From Carallia brachiata (Eukaryota > Streptophyta > Magnoliopsida > Malpighiales > Rhizophoraceae), in contig JADCRB010000071.1 of the NCBI GenBank assembly GCA_021464245.1, positions 4,665,681 to 4,729,680 on the forward strand: a DNA stretch of 64,000 bases, in the 5' to 3' direction. This document shows, piece after piece, positions 12,508 to 25,077 of the stretch. A program made the position numbers and the translations under genes. The notes under the pieces are model-generated. The model was not told the DNA's origin. It searched no databases and saw only the letters and a list, made by a program, of their open reading frames with translations. Each line of letters starts with the position of its first letter. Position 1 is the stretch's first letter.

Positions 12508-14390
12508 TGCTGCCGCACAAGAGAAGCACAAAAAACGCAGGATGTTTTCAAGTAAGGTAAATCTAAGCTTTAACACCACCTCATTCGAGACAGATGCGTG
12601 AAATAAATAAATAAATAAATGTTAACACTCTATTGTGCCTTTCAAAAATTTTTGGAATCTATCAGAGAATAGACAATAAGTTTCAAAAGAGAACTTTCAC
12701 CGATAATTATAGTTATTTTGATAAATTGATCCTTTGTTAAGATGGTTCAGTACTTAAGCTTATGTTCTATTTATAATAATTTTTTGGTATAGAGAATACT
12801 AGCTAATAAAGGGAAAAAAACAATTAATATCAAAATCTCTAAACGTAAGCCTAAAGTTACTCTCTTAAGAATATTTTTTACTGAATCTCCTAATTAGGCT
12901 TGAATACTCTAGAAAAAAATTAAATAAATGACAAAATCAAAATAAATAAAGTACAATATAAATTATAGAATAATGAAAAATAATTTTTTTGATGTGTATT
13001 ATGTCGAATCCCTCCACTTAAAAAAAGCTCAACTTCGAGTTGGCAATAAGGAATTAACATTTTTCATGTTATATAAATAAATATTTTGAGTACACCATAG
13101 TCTTCAAATTTTTGGACTTGTTTGCACATCATCAACGATCTCAACCAATAAGAAGGTGTGATAGATTTCTTTGTCCCAATAAAATCAACAACATTCGGCA
13201 CATGCAATGGAGATAAATAATCAATAAGATCTTACGACCCGTGGACTATATTTACTAATCTTTTCAGCACAAACTTCTAGCTCATTAACAACTTCAACTG
13301 TACATGTGAGATCAACTTGTTCAATCACATTCTAATCATGAGTAAGTGCTTTCTCTTCTTGTATTTCTATCTCCTTTTGATCAACAATTGGTGCTTTGCT
13401 AATATGCGAGGCTCACATAAGATTACTCTAATATTTAAATTAGGACTCACAATTCCCATCGAAAGAAAATATAAATCAAATCACTTTCCAACTCATTTAA
13501 AAATCTTATCAAAATTCAATGACTAATAAATTTATTATCTTTACTCATAAACAACTTTTATGCTTATCGCAACTCAATCTATGTAATATTGAGTATCGTT
13601 CCATTAATCGACTGTGTCATTTTTTCTTCATAGTATCTCACAAAATCTTTAATGGAAAATTTTTACCGAAGAAAGATAATTTCACCAAAATCAGGACCAT
13701 TCAGAGCAAAATGACTTCGAGCAATATTTTCAGTACAAGATTTATCCTATTCATGATTCTAATAAGAAAATCTGGACAGAGTCTTATCTTCATGATCATT
13801 ATCGTTGAAGAGATTCTTTCCAACGCGACATCAACACAGGTCAAACCTGCTCTTATACAACTTGATGTAGAATAGAAGCACAGAAAATGCGAGATGATAT
13901 TAAACAAGGCGAATCCAAACTCTGATTCCACCTAACACAAGACTGAAGGGTGAAACAAAAGGTAAACAAGGGCTAACACTTGATTAGGTCTTTCAAAGAT
14001 TTCTAAAATTCACCAAAAGAGATTACGAGTTTCAAAGAGAATTTTCATTGATAATTGTAACTAGTTTGATAAATTGATAATTTAACTAAGATAGTCTAAT
14101 TTTTAGGCTTGTAGACCCATTTATAATAATGTTAAGACTTAGCAACCAAGTAAAAATCAAAAGGAAACTAAATCGGACAATCACATATTTGCCTAATAGA
14201 AAATACTTAGAGACCAAATATTTCCGAATTGTCCTATTAAAACTATTAAATAGGTTAAAGAAGTTTTGAAACAAGTAAATAACTATAAAATAAGAATAAT
14301 TGAAAATACAATGCAAATTGTAAATTAAATTAGTTGTAATTTTGTTAAACTTTTCATAAGTTCTACACCGCAAGAAGCGTTGTACTTGTT
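12508..14390 (-). mobile_element. Decayed LTR retrotransposon remnant
   Basis: Two diverged direct repeats lie at about 12508-13005 and 13866-14390. Shared landmarks in order are AGAAGCACA followed by an A-rich run and a GCRNGATG motif, then TTTCAAA, ATAGTT or AACTAG, TTTGATAAATTGAT, AAGATRGT and CATTTATAATAAT or TATTTATAATAAT. Just outside the second repeat is CTCTTATACAACTTGA, which resembles the reverse complement of the plant initiator-Met primer-binding site (CTCTGATACCACTTGA). The element therefore lies on the minus strand. Next to the first repeat is a decayed polypurine-type tract (reverse complement AAGTGGAGGGATTCG). The 860-bp interior has no gag or pol, so this is a non-autonomous or internally deleted, old element. 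End points are approximate. Confidence 0.55.
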
Positions 14391-14397
14391 TTAACGA

Positions 14398-16446
14398 AAA
14401 TAAAGTCGAAACTGAAAAAAAAACTCATATCTTCTCTTTTTATCGTACGACGACTTCTCTTAAATTTACAAATTAAAAATAATATTCAAATATTTTATAA
14501 TTATCCATTGAATTATGATTGTATAAATCAATCAATATAAATATAATTGTAATCAAATAAGAATTTTATTGATTTGTATATTCTTATTTTGATAATAATA
14601 AAATCTCTACAACTATAAAATTTTCTAATAAAATAAAATAATTAAAAAAAAGGAAAAACTATTCTCAAATCTCCCTTTTCAGAAAAAAAAATTCTCAAAT
14701 TTGCTTATCTTTTCTTGAAAAGGAAAAAAAAAATTACTACGCTAAAATTTCCTCAAAGGAGAAAAAAAAAAACAAACACTACTTCCAAATCTTTCTTTTT
14801 TCCAAAAAATAAAAAATTCTTTTTATTTTCTTATAGAAGTTTGAAAAGTTCCTAAAAAAGTAATACTCAAAATTATAATTTTTTTCTAGATAAAATAAAG
14901 TAAAAATAAATTTGTCAACAAATATAATTAAACCTACATATCATGCAGATTTATTATTAGTATAAGTATATAAAGTCGAAGTTGAAAAAAAAAATCTTAA
15001 CTTTTAATTATGTAGCAGTTTCTCATGAATTTATAAATTAAAATGTTTAGAATATTTTATAATAATGAAATTTTAATTGTAATGGTAGTGAGATTCTATA
15101 AATCATTTAATATAAATACAATTGTGATCAAATCCGAATTTATTGATTTATAGAATTATACTCTAAATATTATAAAATCGCTATAATTATAAACTTTTCT
15201 CACAAAGAAAAAAAAAGACAAAATTACTCTCAAATCCTCTTTTTTAGAAAATAAAAAATAAAAAAAATTCAAATTCACATTTTTTTTCTTAAAATAGAAA
15301 AAAAAATTATTCTCAAGTTTCCTCAAAAGGAAAAAAAAAAGAAAAAAAAGCTCCTTTTTCTTAAAAAAGTAAACAAAATTCTTAAATCAATTTAATTTAA
15401 TCAACTATTTTTCAACTCTAAATGAATATCATCTTATGATATTAATAAGTCTCTCAAACTTTATCGAAAATGTCCTTCGCAAATTAAAAAACATGAGATT
15501 ATGAAAGATAATTAGACAAAATTAACTATAAAAGTAAATTTAGCCTGAGCTAGATTTAGAGAGGGACAAAAAACTATTTCTAATTTGTTTTGAAATACTG
15601 AACATTTGAGTATCTTTTTGTTTTTTAACTTTTAAAAAAAGAACAAGTAAAAATGAACGTGTCGACAAATATAATTAAACTCACTCATTACAGGAGTCTA
15701 ACAATCGTGTAATGCAAGAATATAAAGTTAAAATTAAGAGAAAAATTCAGACGTTCTTCTTTTGACATCTGACGACATCCAATTAATTTTAGAATTTTCT
15801 TAGTGGACTCTTATAATTTTAGTATTGAACATTAACTTAGTAGTTGGTTTGCATTTTTTTTGTTTTTAGTATTTGAATAGAATTATGATTTGAAAAAGAA
15901 AACCTTAATCAAATAGAATTCCACGTTACTAATAAATAATCGTTGAAAATTTGGTATAATGAAATAAATATAAACTTTCCTCAAAAAAAAAAAATATATA
16001 AACTAATGGACATCATATATTATTATTACTTCTAATTATTTAGTTTGGTTCAAAAGCATTTCATATTAATTTCGAATTTATTATAAAATTAGGTAGTATT
16101 CCATATTAATTTTAAATTTTTATAAAGTCAGGACTTAACTTCTATAAATGTTAATATATCTGGTGTTTTTAAAAAAGATTTTGACATTATTTATATTAAC
16201 CATTATAGTTACCAATTCAATTTGCTAAAATATGATCTATCACAGATTTATTTAATTCATATTAATAATTATTAACCTAAGTTTAAGACCCGTGTAAGGC
16301 AATTACGTATAATTAAGAAAAATAAAAAAAAACTAAAAAAACTACTTCTAAATTTATCTCAGGGAGAAAAAAGAAAAAATTATTTTCAAATATCTTTTTA
16401 AAAAAAATAGAAAACAGTATCCAAAATATAAGTTTCTTAATTAATA
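14398..16446. repeat. Three adjacent AT-rich repeat units (Helitron-like)
   Basis: Units begin near 14398, 14961 and 15715, each with ATAAAGTCGAA or ATAAAGTTAAA followed by an A run. The first two then share ordered blocks: ATTTTATAAT, TAATTGTAATCAAAT or its variant, a region of AAGGAAAAA and CTCAAAT boxes, and CAACAAATATAATTAAAC at the end. A fourth copy is at 43733-44300. The starts resemble plant Helitron 5' ends, and TTAAGACCCGTGTAAGG at about 16288 resembles one arm of a Helitron 3' hairpin; both comparisons are from memory. No Rep/helicase coding sequence is present. Confidence 0.45.
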
Positions 16447-16545
16447 TGAGGATCTAATACTAGTTATTTACTATAGATAAGTAATTATTGAGTTAAGTCA
16501 TCAGAATTTAGTTGCTTGGGACAACACGGATGGCAAGCTCAAATA

Positions 16546-16790
16546 TTATTCGTAGAAAACACGCTCTCCGACTTGGTTAGAAATCTTGTTCGTATAAAAC
16601 TCTCTTTCCAACTTAGTTTGACATTGCTGTTTACCATACGTAAGTAATCTCGAATTACTGGTCACCAAAGTTACTTGCCTGAGACGAGACGGATTCCGAG
16701 CCGAAGCCTTATTGGTGTAAAACTGTCCTTCCCGCCTAATTGCATACAAAGCTTATTTGTATGAAAAACTTTCCAACTTAGTAGGACCAA
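16546..16790. repeat. Four degenerate 40-bp repeats
   Basis: Units starting near 16546, 16585, 16709 and 16753 share the pattern TTRTTNGTRTAAAAC, then a C/T-rich stretch, TCC and RACTTAGTT or a close variant. The second and third are separated by unrelated sequence that includes a short inverted pair, AGTAAT and ATTACT. Composition is less AT-rich than on either side. Origin unknown; it may be part of an old transposon. Confidence 0.4.
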
Positions 16791-17329
16791 AGAAAAAAAA
16801 AAAAGAATAAAAGAATTATGTGGTACCTTGTTTGTTACTTTTATTTACTTTTTTTTTTTAAATGTGATTTATTCATAATCTTATATTATACAATTATATT
16901 TTATTATTTTTTAAAATTTTTAATAAATATCACTTATTACATAATATAAAATAATAAATAAATTAATTATAAAAAAATGAATTAAATGAGAAATTTTGAT
17001 ACATAACCCGATAGAGGTTACCTTAAGTTTTGTTCCACATTCTCGGGTGGGGAAGCAGTATTTTCTTTTTTACACGAATATTGGTAGATTAACTGGTGTT
17101 TCACAACAAATTTTGACTATATAAAATTGAGCACCTCACAATAGATGTTCTACGAACGTAGGGAGTGAACTTGGGATATGAATAATTTACAATTTGTCCA
17201 TCAAACAACCCAGAAAAGTCATGGCAAGACTGGAAAACAAAAAAAATAATGACACAAATGATAATTGTTGTATAAAATTGAAATTTTTTTTTATGTATAT
17301 GTGAAGATAATAATAATCGTGCGTCTGAG

Positions 17330-18130
17330 ACCTTATCATGCGCCGGTAGCCTCTTCCACTCCGATTTGCCTTTTTGATGCTTTTCATCAGTGCTTGTGCT
17401 TTCTCGTGGAGCTTTATACCCCGTTTGTGGGTTTGGTGTGTGTTTCTGTCCTTGTAGTGCAGCGTCGCTGTATTCGGCTTCTCTCTATGTTGGGTCTTTT
17501 GCTTCCTTCTGCTTGGTCCGGTTTGGGGTGGCACCGTTTGCCTTCCCCCGCTCTGCCGTTCTATTGGTTGGGGATGGGGGAGGGGCTCTTTTCAGGTGAG
17601 GGTGCCCTATACAGCTTGGTAGTTGGTGCCCGCTTCATACTCGGTTCCTCAGTCACCGAATTTTAGTCAGCCCTCCCTTTGGTTGTGTCTGCAGATTGGG
17701 TCTTCCAGCGTGTTTGTTTGGCGCTTTGATGATTCCCGACGTGCTGCCTGCTCTCCACTGGTGTTCGGCTGCCGTTCGGCCTTTCGGGGTCCACCGCCTA
17801 ACTCGGTTGTTGGGGGTTCTCCGTCATCTATATGGTGGTGAGCCAGAGGTCTATGACTTCTTGGCGCTTGTTTCTTTGGGCCTTGGGCCTTGCTCCTTTG
17901 GTCTGTGTAGGCTTGCCATTTTTTGGACTATAGGTTCGGGCATGAGCTTCTCCTTGGCCTACATGGCATCTGCAGACTTTGGGACTTAGCTTGGGTTGGG
18001 CTTTGATTGTATTATAAGGTGGCTTGTGTTGTATTGCCTATTTTGGGCTATTGTGGACATATAAGCTTGCCGTCTTTGTACATGATTTGCTTATTAATCT
18101 ACTAATTTCTCTCTGGTCAAATAAATAATA
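17330..18130 (+). mobile_element. GC-rich island, probably a LINE 3' end
   Basis: This block is much richer in G and T than its surroundings, and it has abrupt edges. The open frames in it (up to 133 codons) resemble no known domain. The end, with TTGTACATGATTTGCTTATTAATCTACTAATTT and then (AAT)n-type repeats, looks like the 3' untranslated end of plant L1 elements. Similar GC-rich islands occur at 28030-28420 and on either side of the LTR element at 36845-42747. The LINE assignment is inference from composition and end structure. Confidence 0.35.
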
Positions 18131-18333
18131 ATAATAATGCATTTTTGTTTTATAAAATTACCTTTTACAGAGTGCACAGCGCTTATAAACATTCCAACCA
18201 ATTCCTGACCCCTTGCAGGGGATCATATACTACTGGGATAATTGCAAGAAGAAGAGATCTGTGATTTAGTCCACTGGAAATCTGAAACCCAATTTCATTT
18301 TCCCATATGAATCACAGTACCCAAAAACGAATT

Positions 18334-21300
18334 TTATACATAGAATACCTGCCCCACGTTCAACAGACTCTCGTGGGGAACATTGAAAATCACACTGTTC
18401 TCCCTACATATCTTCCTAAGAAATGCATATATATAATCAACAGCTATTTTTTTATAGAATCTCGAGTCCCTTCTTGCTCTCACAATGGTATTCCCCATTA
18501 TGTGCACCACCCCGGCATCCCTACAACTATTCAAAAACTCTACCTCGTCTACTTCCGTCTGACCGCTTCCTTGACCAGATGACTGAACTGATGAATTCGC
18601 ATGCGGTGGAGATTTAGCAGGCAATATCGAGTCAACCGATGAAATCGTGAGATCCCCTCTGGAAGTAGTTATGTTTCCATTATTTCTCAACAAGGCTTCT
18701 CTGGACCGCTCAGTTTGCTGACCATCTAAGCTATACTCATCTGAGTCTGAAAAGCCATCCATCATAGACTCGAGCCGGACAAATAGGAAAAGGTTATCAA
18801 ATAGCTTTTGCTCAAAGTCTTCATCTTTCTTATGGAGGTCTTTGTAGCCATACCTGGCCACACAGCGGAACATGCGGAAATTCTTGGGTCCGATCCGCTT
18901 GACAAGGAAACGCTCTTCTTCGGGTACTGTATAGACAGGGAGGTACTTCACACAGACAAAAACAACAACAGAATGTATGGCGGGCAGATTTGTGATGAAG
19001 TGGGAGAAGATATGAGGGACCCCACTAGCTAGCTCAGTATACACTAGTCCAATCCCAGGGACTCTCACCAGTCCTAGACTCGGGCCAAGTCCAACAATCC
19101 ATGCCATAGAAACCTTACTGTGCATCTCAAACTCGTAGCGTTTCACTGTACCATAATGCCAAACGTACATGATGAGAAGAAAGGCCGCTGCAATCACAAG
19201 GGGAACCCAACCACCCTGATTAATCTTGAAGAGAACGGCTGAAAAGTAGGCGCATTCCACAGCTAGTGATAAGGTTGTGAAGACGAGGACAAGAATCCAA
19301 TGGCAGCGCCACACTAGTATCATGATCAGAACCATAAGCAGTGTGGTTACCAGCATCACTATGACAACAGCTGTGCCTGTTATGCAAAATACCCCCGCCC
19401 CCATGGGCACATGTATCAGAAACACAACTTAAAGCCAACATAAATTGAACAAAACAAACTATTATGCAAGGATCTTAAAGATGAACTTACCATAAGCATT
19501 TCCAATTTGGCTTTGGTTCTTGAACCCAGCAGTCACACAGATGCAGAGAACCATAAGGATCCAATTGATATCTGGAACATAGATCTGGCCAAGGAAATTT
19601 TTTGATGTATGTACCACTTTGACCCTCGGAAAACAACCATGTGCATGGGCCTGCTTGATAATTGAAAAGGTTGCTGATATTGTAGCCTGACTTGCAACTA
19701 CAGCAGCTGCAGTTGCAACAACAAACATAGGCCAATATATGCTGTCTGCAAGGGAAAGCACGTGTAAGATAGCATCAGTCAGTGACCATGTATTGCGGGA
19801 AACAAGACAACCACCATTATTGCTTAAATGACATAGCTATCGTGCACCTCTTATAGCAGTAACCACTGATCATGATGCAGCTCATACTCTTATCACAATA
19901 TTATACTAAGCAAAGCATTTAAAGATAGAATGGACAGACAAGATATCTTTCCCGATGTATTAGGAAAAAGAAGCGTAGAATGGGCCGGAGCAAACCTGGA
20001 ATAGAACGATAAAATGCATCAAACACATGATTTGGGTGGTTCATAAGATAAGCAGCTTGTCCAGAATATGCTAAAAGAAGGCAAGGAAACACGACTAATG
20101 TAAAAGCAATCTGTATGGCTGAAACTGGGAAATGGGCTAGATCAGCAAAAAGCGCCTCTGTACCTGCAAAGATAATCCTAATCAATACATTGCCATAAGA
20201 ATACCATATTTTTTGTACCCTTTCGAAACTTGGAATATTATATTGAAAATCAGTATAAATCTAAAATCAGAGCAGAGAAAAAAATTTCTACCACAAGATA
20301 AAGTATAGAACCGGGATATGAAAATAATTACCTGTTATGCTAAGGAGAACACCTCCCAGGGAGGTCCAACCAGTTTTACCTCCCCTTTTCATATACTTAT
20401 ACATATATACAGGTGAAAAAGCTTTCAGAACACTCCTATCATACTTCCAGATGTTGACAATGCCAATGCTTCCAATCAAAAGAAACCAAAGCAGCACAAT
20501 TGGAGCAAACAAGCAGCTAACCTTATCGGTCCCGTAGTGTTGCATGCTAAACAACCCTACTAATATTACGACAGCAAAAACTATGACTACATCTGCATTC
20601 AAAGGATAAATCATAAACATTAACTACTTTGAATAGCTATAAAACTGAAGTCAAGAATGAGTCAACGAGCTGCTTGGAGAAGAATAGAAAACAGTTATTT
20701 ACTTCCAGAAGCAAAAAGATACCATTGCTAACGTGTGGGTGCTCTACCTTGATCCCGCCAGCAGCTGAAAGAACTGTCGGAGATAGTATGGTTAAGCATT
20801 TCCAGTGGAATTAAAAGAAAGGGCATAACAGCATTTAGCACTATTGAAGATATCATACATATTGTGCTTGCAAAATATTTTCCGTAAATAACCAAATTGT
20901 AGATATTATTATCATTCATGCCATATGCTAATTTATACCAGACATTGACAATTTAAACCTCATGATCCTTGCAATTGTTAGACATAATAATTCTGTAACT
21001 TTAGCCCCCCCCGGGCCACACACACTGTTGCCCATAATGACACATACATTTCGAGATGCATTGGACAAAGTACCAGATATAGCTGGAGTGAGAATCCCAT
21101 CTCCGATCACCATGCAAGTGCCGACAAGGACAAGGATAAGAAGCGCATTTCTCGTTGATGCATGTCTTTCCAACCATTGCTTAGTTTTAGCAGCAAACGA
21201 TTGTTCATGGAAGGTGGAACGGCTATATGTAGTCAACTCCTCATCTGTCCGGTGCTGATTCGGAATAGTTTTTATTTTTGCATGGCGACAGAGTAATGAG

Positions 21301-22275
21301 TAAAGAGCAAATGTTCCACCTGTGCCATCAAAGTAAGTCAAATTGGAGTGCATCATCAACATTTAGAGAGGGGAACACAATTGCATAATTAAAATGTTTA
21401 AAATACACAAATCATCGGCCATAGAAAGAGATGAAAGAAAATGAAGTAAATTCATAATATCCATTCCTTTCATTGTCATCAATCATACAACATATAGGAC
21501 AGTAACGTATATTATCAACATTGCTTGAGGAAATTACCGTTTTAATGGTTATAGAAGAAAAAAATACAAGTGATTACATAATCACGTGGTTGAAATATAG
21601 GGGATGACAATGCCTTGTCACACTAACAAGTCAAAAATCAGGCACATAACCAGAAGTTCACTATAGTAAGATCAGTTACCTTGGCCATTGTCATTTGCTT
21701 TACACACAATGAAGACATACTTGAGAAGCGGGACAAGAGTAAGAGAATATATAATCAGTGAAAGAGCTCCAATCACATCTTCTGGATCACCAATTCCACG
21801 AGGGAATATATTGTAGAACACATATAAGGGAGAAGTGCCTAAGTCCCCATAAACCACTCCAAGGCTCTGGAATGCCAGCCGCAAAAGCAAAAGTGCTGAG
21901 AATTTCTGAAAGAACCAGCATTCCATTCACAAGGCAAAATGAAATTAGCACGAAAATTTAGCATGTCAGTCAGACTAGAAAAGGAACATAATTAAGATCA
22001 GTCAATGGCCTACAAACATTTCATCCCATTGAGCAAACAAACACCATTAACAAAATTAAGCGAAGCAGAGACATTCCAGCTATCAAAATGGGAAAAAGAG
22101 AGAGAGTTGTGAAAAGGGTGATTTAATTGATAGCAGTTACCTTTTCTCTGTACATAGTTCTAAGCCTTCCGGCTTCCTCATCCATGGACTGGTCAAGCTT
22201 CTGATCCAAATCCCACATACTTCCTTTGTTGTTGTCACCGTCTTCACCAATCTCTGATCTTGAGGTCATTTCCAT
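18334..22275 (-). CDS. Potassium transporter, KUP/HAK/KT family (KUP11-like), copy 2
   Basis: Multi-pass membrane K+ transporter. Eight coding exons on the minus strand: 22141-22275, 21680-21905, 21074-21319, 20723-20773, 20332-20592, 19996-20163, 19491-19745 and 18334-19376. They sum to 2385 bp, 794 residues. Exons 2 to 7 have exactly the same lengths as in copy 1 (226, 246, 51, 261, 168, 255) and the same phases. The signature [15 protein letters not shown] is intact, and the C-terminal tail carries acidic residues (SDSDEYS) before a conserved end. The ATG at 22275 is preferred; a second in-frame ATG is at 22269. From memory it matches Arabidopsis KUP11 closely, better than copy 1 does. No lesions were seen. 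The final exon encodes the long cytosolic C-terminus. Confidence 0.96.
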
Positions 22276-23328
22276 TATTCAATTCCAAATCACACCAAAG
22301 TGCTACAAAGCAGTGCTCCCTTCCAAAGTTAAAGACCCGAGAATTCAATCACAAGTTCCACAAAGGTCCAACCTTACAAGCAAAACCAATCAGAAACCTA
22401 ATCTTTACTGGAAATCCGTTTCCAAATCCAACAAAGAACTAAAACCCAATCAAAATCAAGAGAAGAAGCAACAGGTATCAAGATATTCCGTATCTGATTA
22501 TTTTAAGACCAAAAAGGTCAAAAGTGAAAGCTTTACAAGATAAAGGCTTTATTTAAAAACTGAGCTGAAAAAGGAGTCAATACTGAAGCTCCGAGGCACT
22601 TCAATTCATTGCAAGGAAGCTGAAATCCCCATGAAGAAAGATTAAACCAACCAACATATTAAGGAAAGGCCAGCTCCAATGAAAGAACCTCCTAAGCTGG
22701 AAGACAGAGAAAAGGCATGTTTTTTAGCATTAACTTCTCTGCTTGGAGACCTATATTCTTCAGTGGGGTCCAACTTCAATTGAACCTCAGCCACAGGGCC
22801 AAAAACCAGTAAAAGAAATCTCAATCACCTGCTCAGCAGAACACCGAAATGAGCTAAACCCAAGTCGGTTCTTGAAGGCGTTGTTGCAGCAGACGGACAC
22901 AAGAACAGAGATGCCGTAGGTGAGGCTTGTCAGGCCACTGCTCTATCTGTTGGTAATTGCTTAATAATGCACAGGGTAGGAGAGAGAACAAAGCTTTTCA
23001 GTTTTTTTTTTTTTTTTTATTGTAAAAGAAAAAAATAATGTCCGTAAATGTGTTTAAAATAATATTTATAAATTAAAATTAATTTTCAAATTATCGACGT
23101 CACCATTTAATGTCACTTGTTCTGACTTATTTTTGTCGGTTCTCACTTTAATATAAAATACAGGCAATATTCTGTCTTCGCCCCTTTTAAACACGAAGAG
23201 ACGGCGGAGGCGGTAGTTTTAGTTTTATTATATTTAATCTTTTTGTTTTTAGTGGGAGTAAGAGATGGAAATTTAGTAGGAAGACTTTTGGTGCTCGTTT
23301 AATTATACAGTTGTTTTATAATATTTTA
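22276..23328 (-). promoter_or_regulatory. 5' leader and promoter region of KUP copy 2
   Basis: The first 650 bp upstream of the ATG have leader-like composition (less AT-rich, no long A/T runs) and could contain the 5' untranslated region, possibly with an intron. From about 22999 a long T run and AT-rich sequence begin. I could not place the transcription start or a TATA box with confidence. Confidence 0.35.
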
Positions 23329-23541
23329 GGTACGGGTGTACTGATAGAAAAAATTAATTAAAAAAAATGTCAATAATGTAATGGTATTACTGATTTCTGT
23401 AATAAGATTGATAAAATATGAAATAAAAATCATCGCGTTATTTTTTGTTGCAGAAAAAATTAATATTATTACAAAAATAATATTTATTATTATATTATTG
23501 GTACTTCTTTTGTCCTCTTTTCCTTGATCGCCAATCTTTTT
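23329..23541. repeat. Dispersed 215-bp repeat, copy B
   Basis: Partner of 7147-7362, in the same orientation. It begins GGTACGGGTGTACTGATAG, contains ATCATCGCGTTATTTTTT and ends GCCAATCTTTTT. It lies 1.05 kb above the KUP copy 2 start codon, whereas copy A lies 2.3 kb above the KUP copy 1 start codon. Confidence 0.6.
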
Positions 23542-25009
23542 CTTAATTTTTTTAGTTGTCGATAAACTTTGTGCTTTTGTTGGAATTAAAACAAAAAAAA
23601 ATTCATTATGGGATGGAACCGCCGCCCAACTATAGCCTCGTGGACTGGGAGAGATGGGGAATTTTATTTCTTACTTTTTTTTTTTTTTAATCCAAAATGC
23701 CCACATAATCTAGGATTTGGAGGCTTGTCTGTTCGAATGTTGTGTTCCCTATGCAATATTTTTAAATATACAATCATCTTTCTACTATCATCTTTCTGTC
23801 TAACACTTAACGGCTAACTCTTAACTGTTTCTGTAAAAAAATAAAAAAACTAAAAAACTAAAAGCAGCCAGCTTGAGGAGAATTTATATTGATACATCAT
23901 AACACATATACAGAGGTAACCCATGTCAGCTTTTGTTTTTGGGTCAATGTTCCATATGGAATGACAAGATATTTTGCGTTGTTTTTTTTCCTTTTTTATT
24001 ATTTATTTGTTTGTTTTATTGAATGATTTTGTTGAATGAAAAATTTGCAGAAGGTTACCACGTCTCATGATAATTTGGTTAGGAGTTTTATTTTTTTGAG
24101 CAAATGTTAGGGGTTGTTTAATAACATAACATGATTATATGGTTATTGATTAGTGGGCCATGGGCTGATAGGTGACTAATCTGGCTGATAGGTGACTAAT
24201 CTGGGAGACTTGGCTGGATAGCTCCAGGCAGAAATTTGTCGTCATTTACAGCACACATATAAGCGAAAAAATTTATGTAGATATATAATGATAGTTATAA
24301 AATTAGTACATAAAATTTTAATTATTAAAATCTTTAAAATATGTTAAATTTTAAAAAAATAAATAAATTATTAAATTAATTATATATATTTTATACATAT
24401 TACAGATTGTGAGGCTTTACTATCACTCTCCATATAAAATATGAACGAACGAATTGTCGAAGACGAGCCTTTAGTTATGGGACAAAATGACTGCGATGTC
24501 GGCAGCGGAAGGATCATTTTCGACGCGAAACATTGCACATTGTCGTTAAGTTTTACAATTTCTCAGTAATCAACTTCCCACTGAATATAAGTTGGATAGA
24601 AATGTGAAGAAGATGAAACAGATCGAAGATTTAATTGTTTGAATCATGAGGCTTATACACTGTATTAGGATCACCTCCTATTGTTAAAAAAAAAAAAAAA
24701 TCCATAGAAAAATATTCGTTGAATTACGGAATAGGCAATGATCTCTTAGAATGGGTAGAGGTATATGGCAATGGCCAATGAAACAATGGCGGCTGGGATT
24801 GGCTAAGACTGTCGATGGGACGGGCGGATAACGCTCACCGTAGTAAGCCAGCAATAAAGCGTGAAAGTGCTTTTTTCTTTCAAATAAAATAAGGCTAATA
24901 AAGGGTCTTTTCCACGAATGGAAAAAGCAAAGATTCAAGTACGTAATGATGTCACTCTTGGCATTTCTTGCTAGAGTAAACGTTGGTGGCCTTAGATGAG
25001 ATATTTTAT

Positions 25010-25075
<66 letters not shown>
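25010..25075. repeat. (TAA)n microsatellite
   Basis: About 19 uninterrupted AAT/TAA units, followed by ATT units that form a short inverted stem with them. Confidence 0.95.

Positions 25076-25077
<2 letters not shown>

Noticed and set aside
17265..17666. 133-codon ORF in GC-rich island
   Set aside because: No recognisable domain; composition and the sequence end suggest LINE 3' non-coding DNA.
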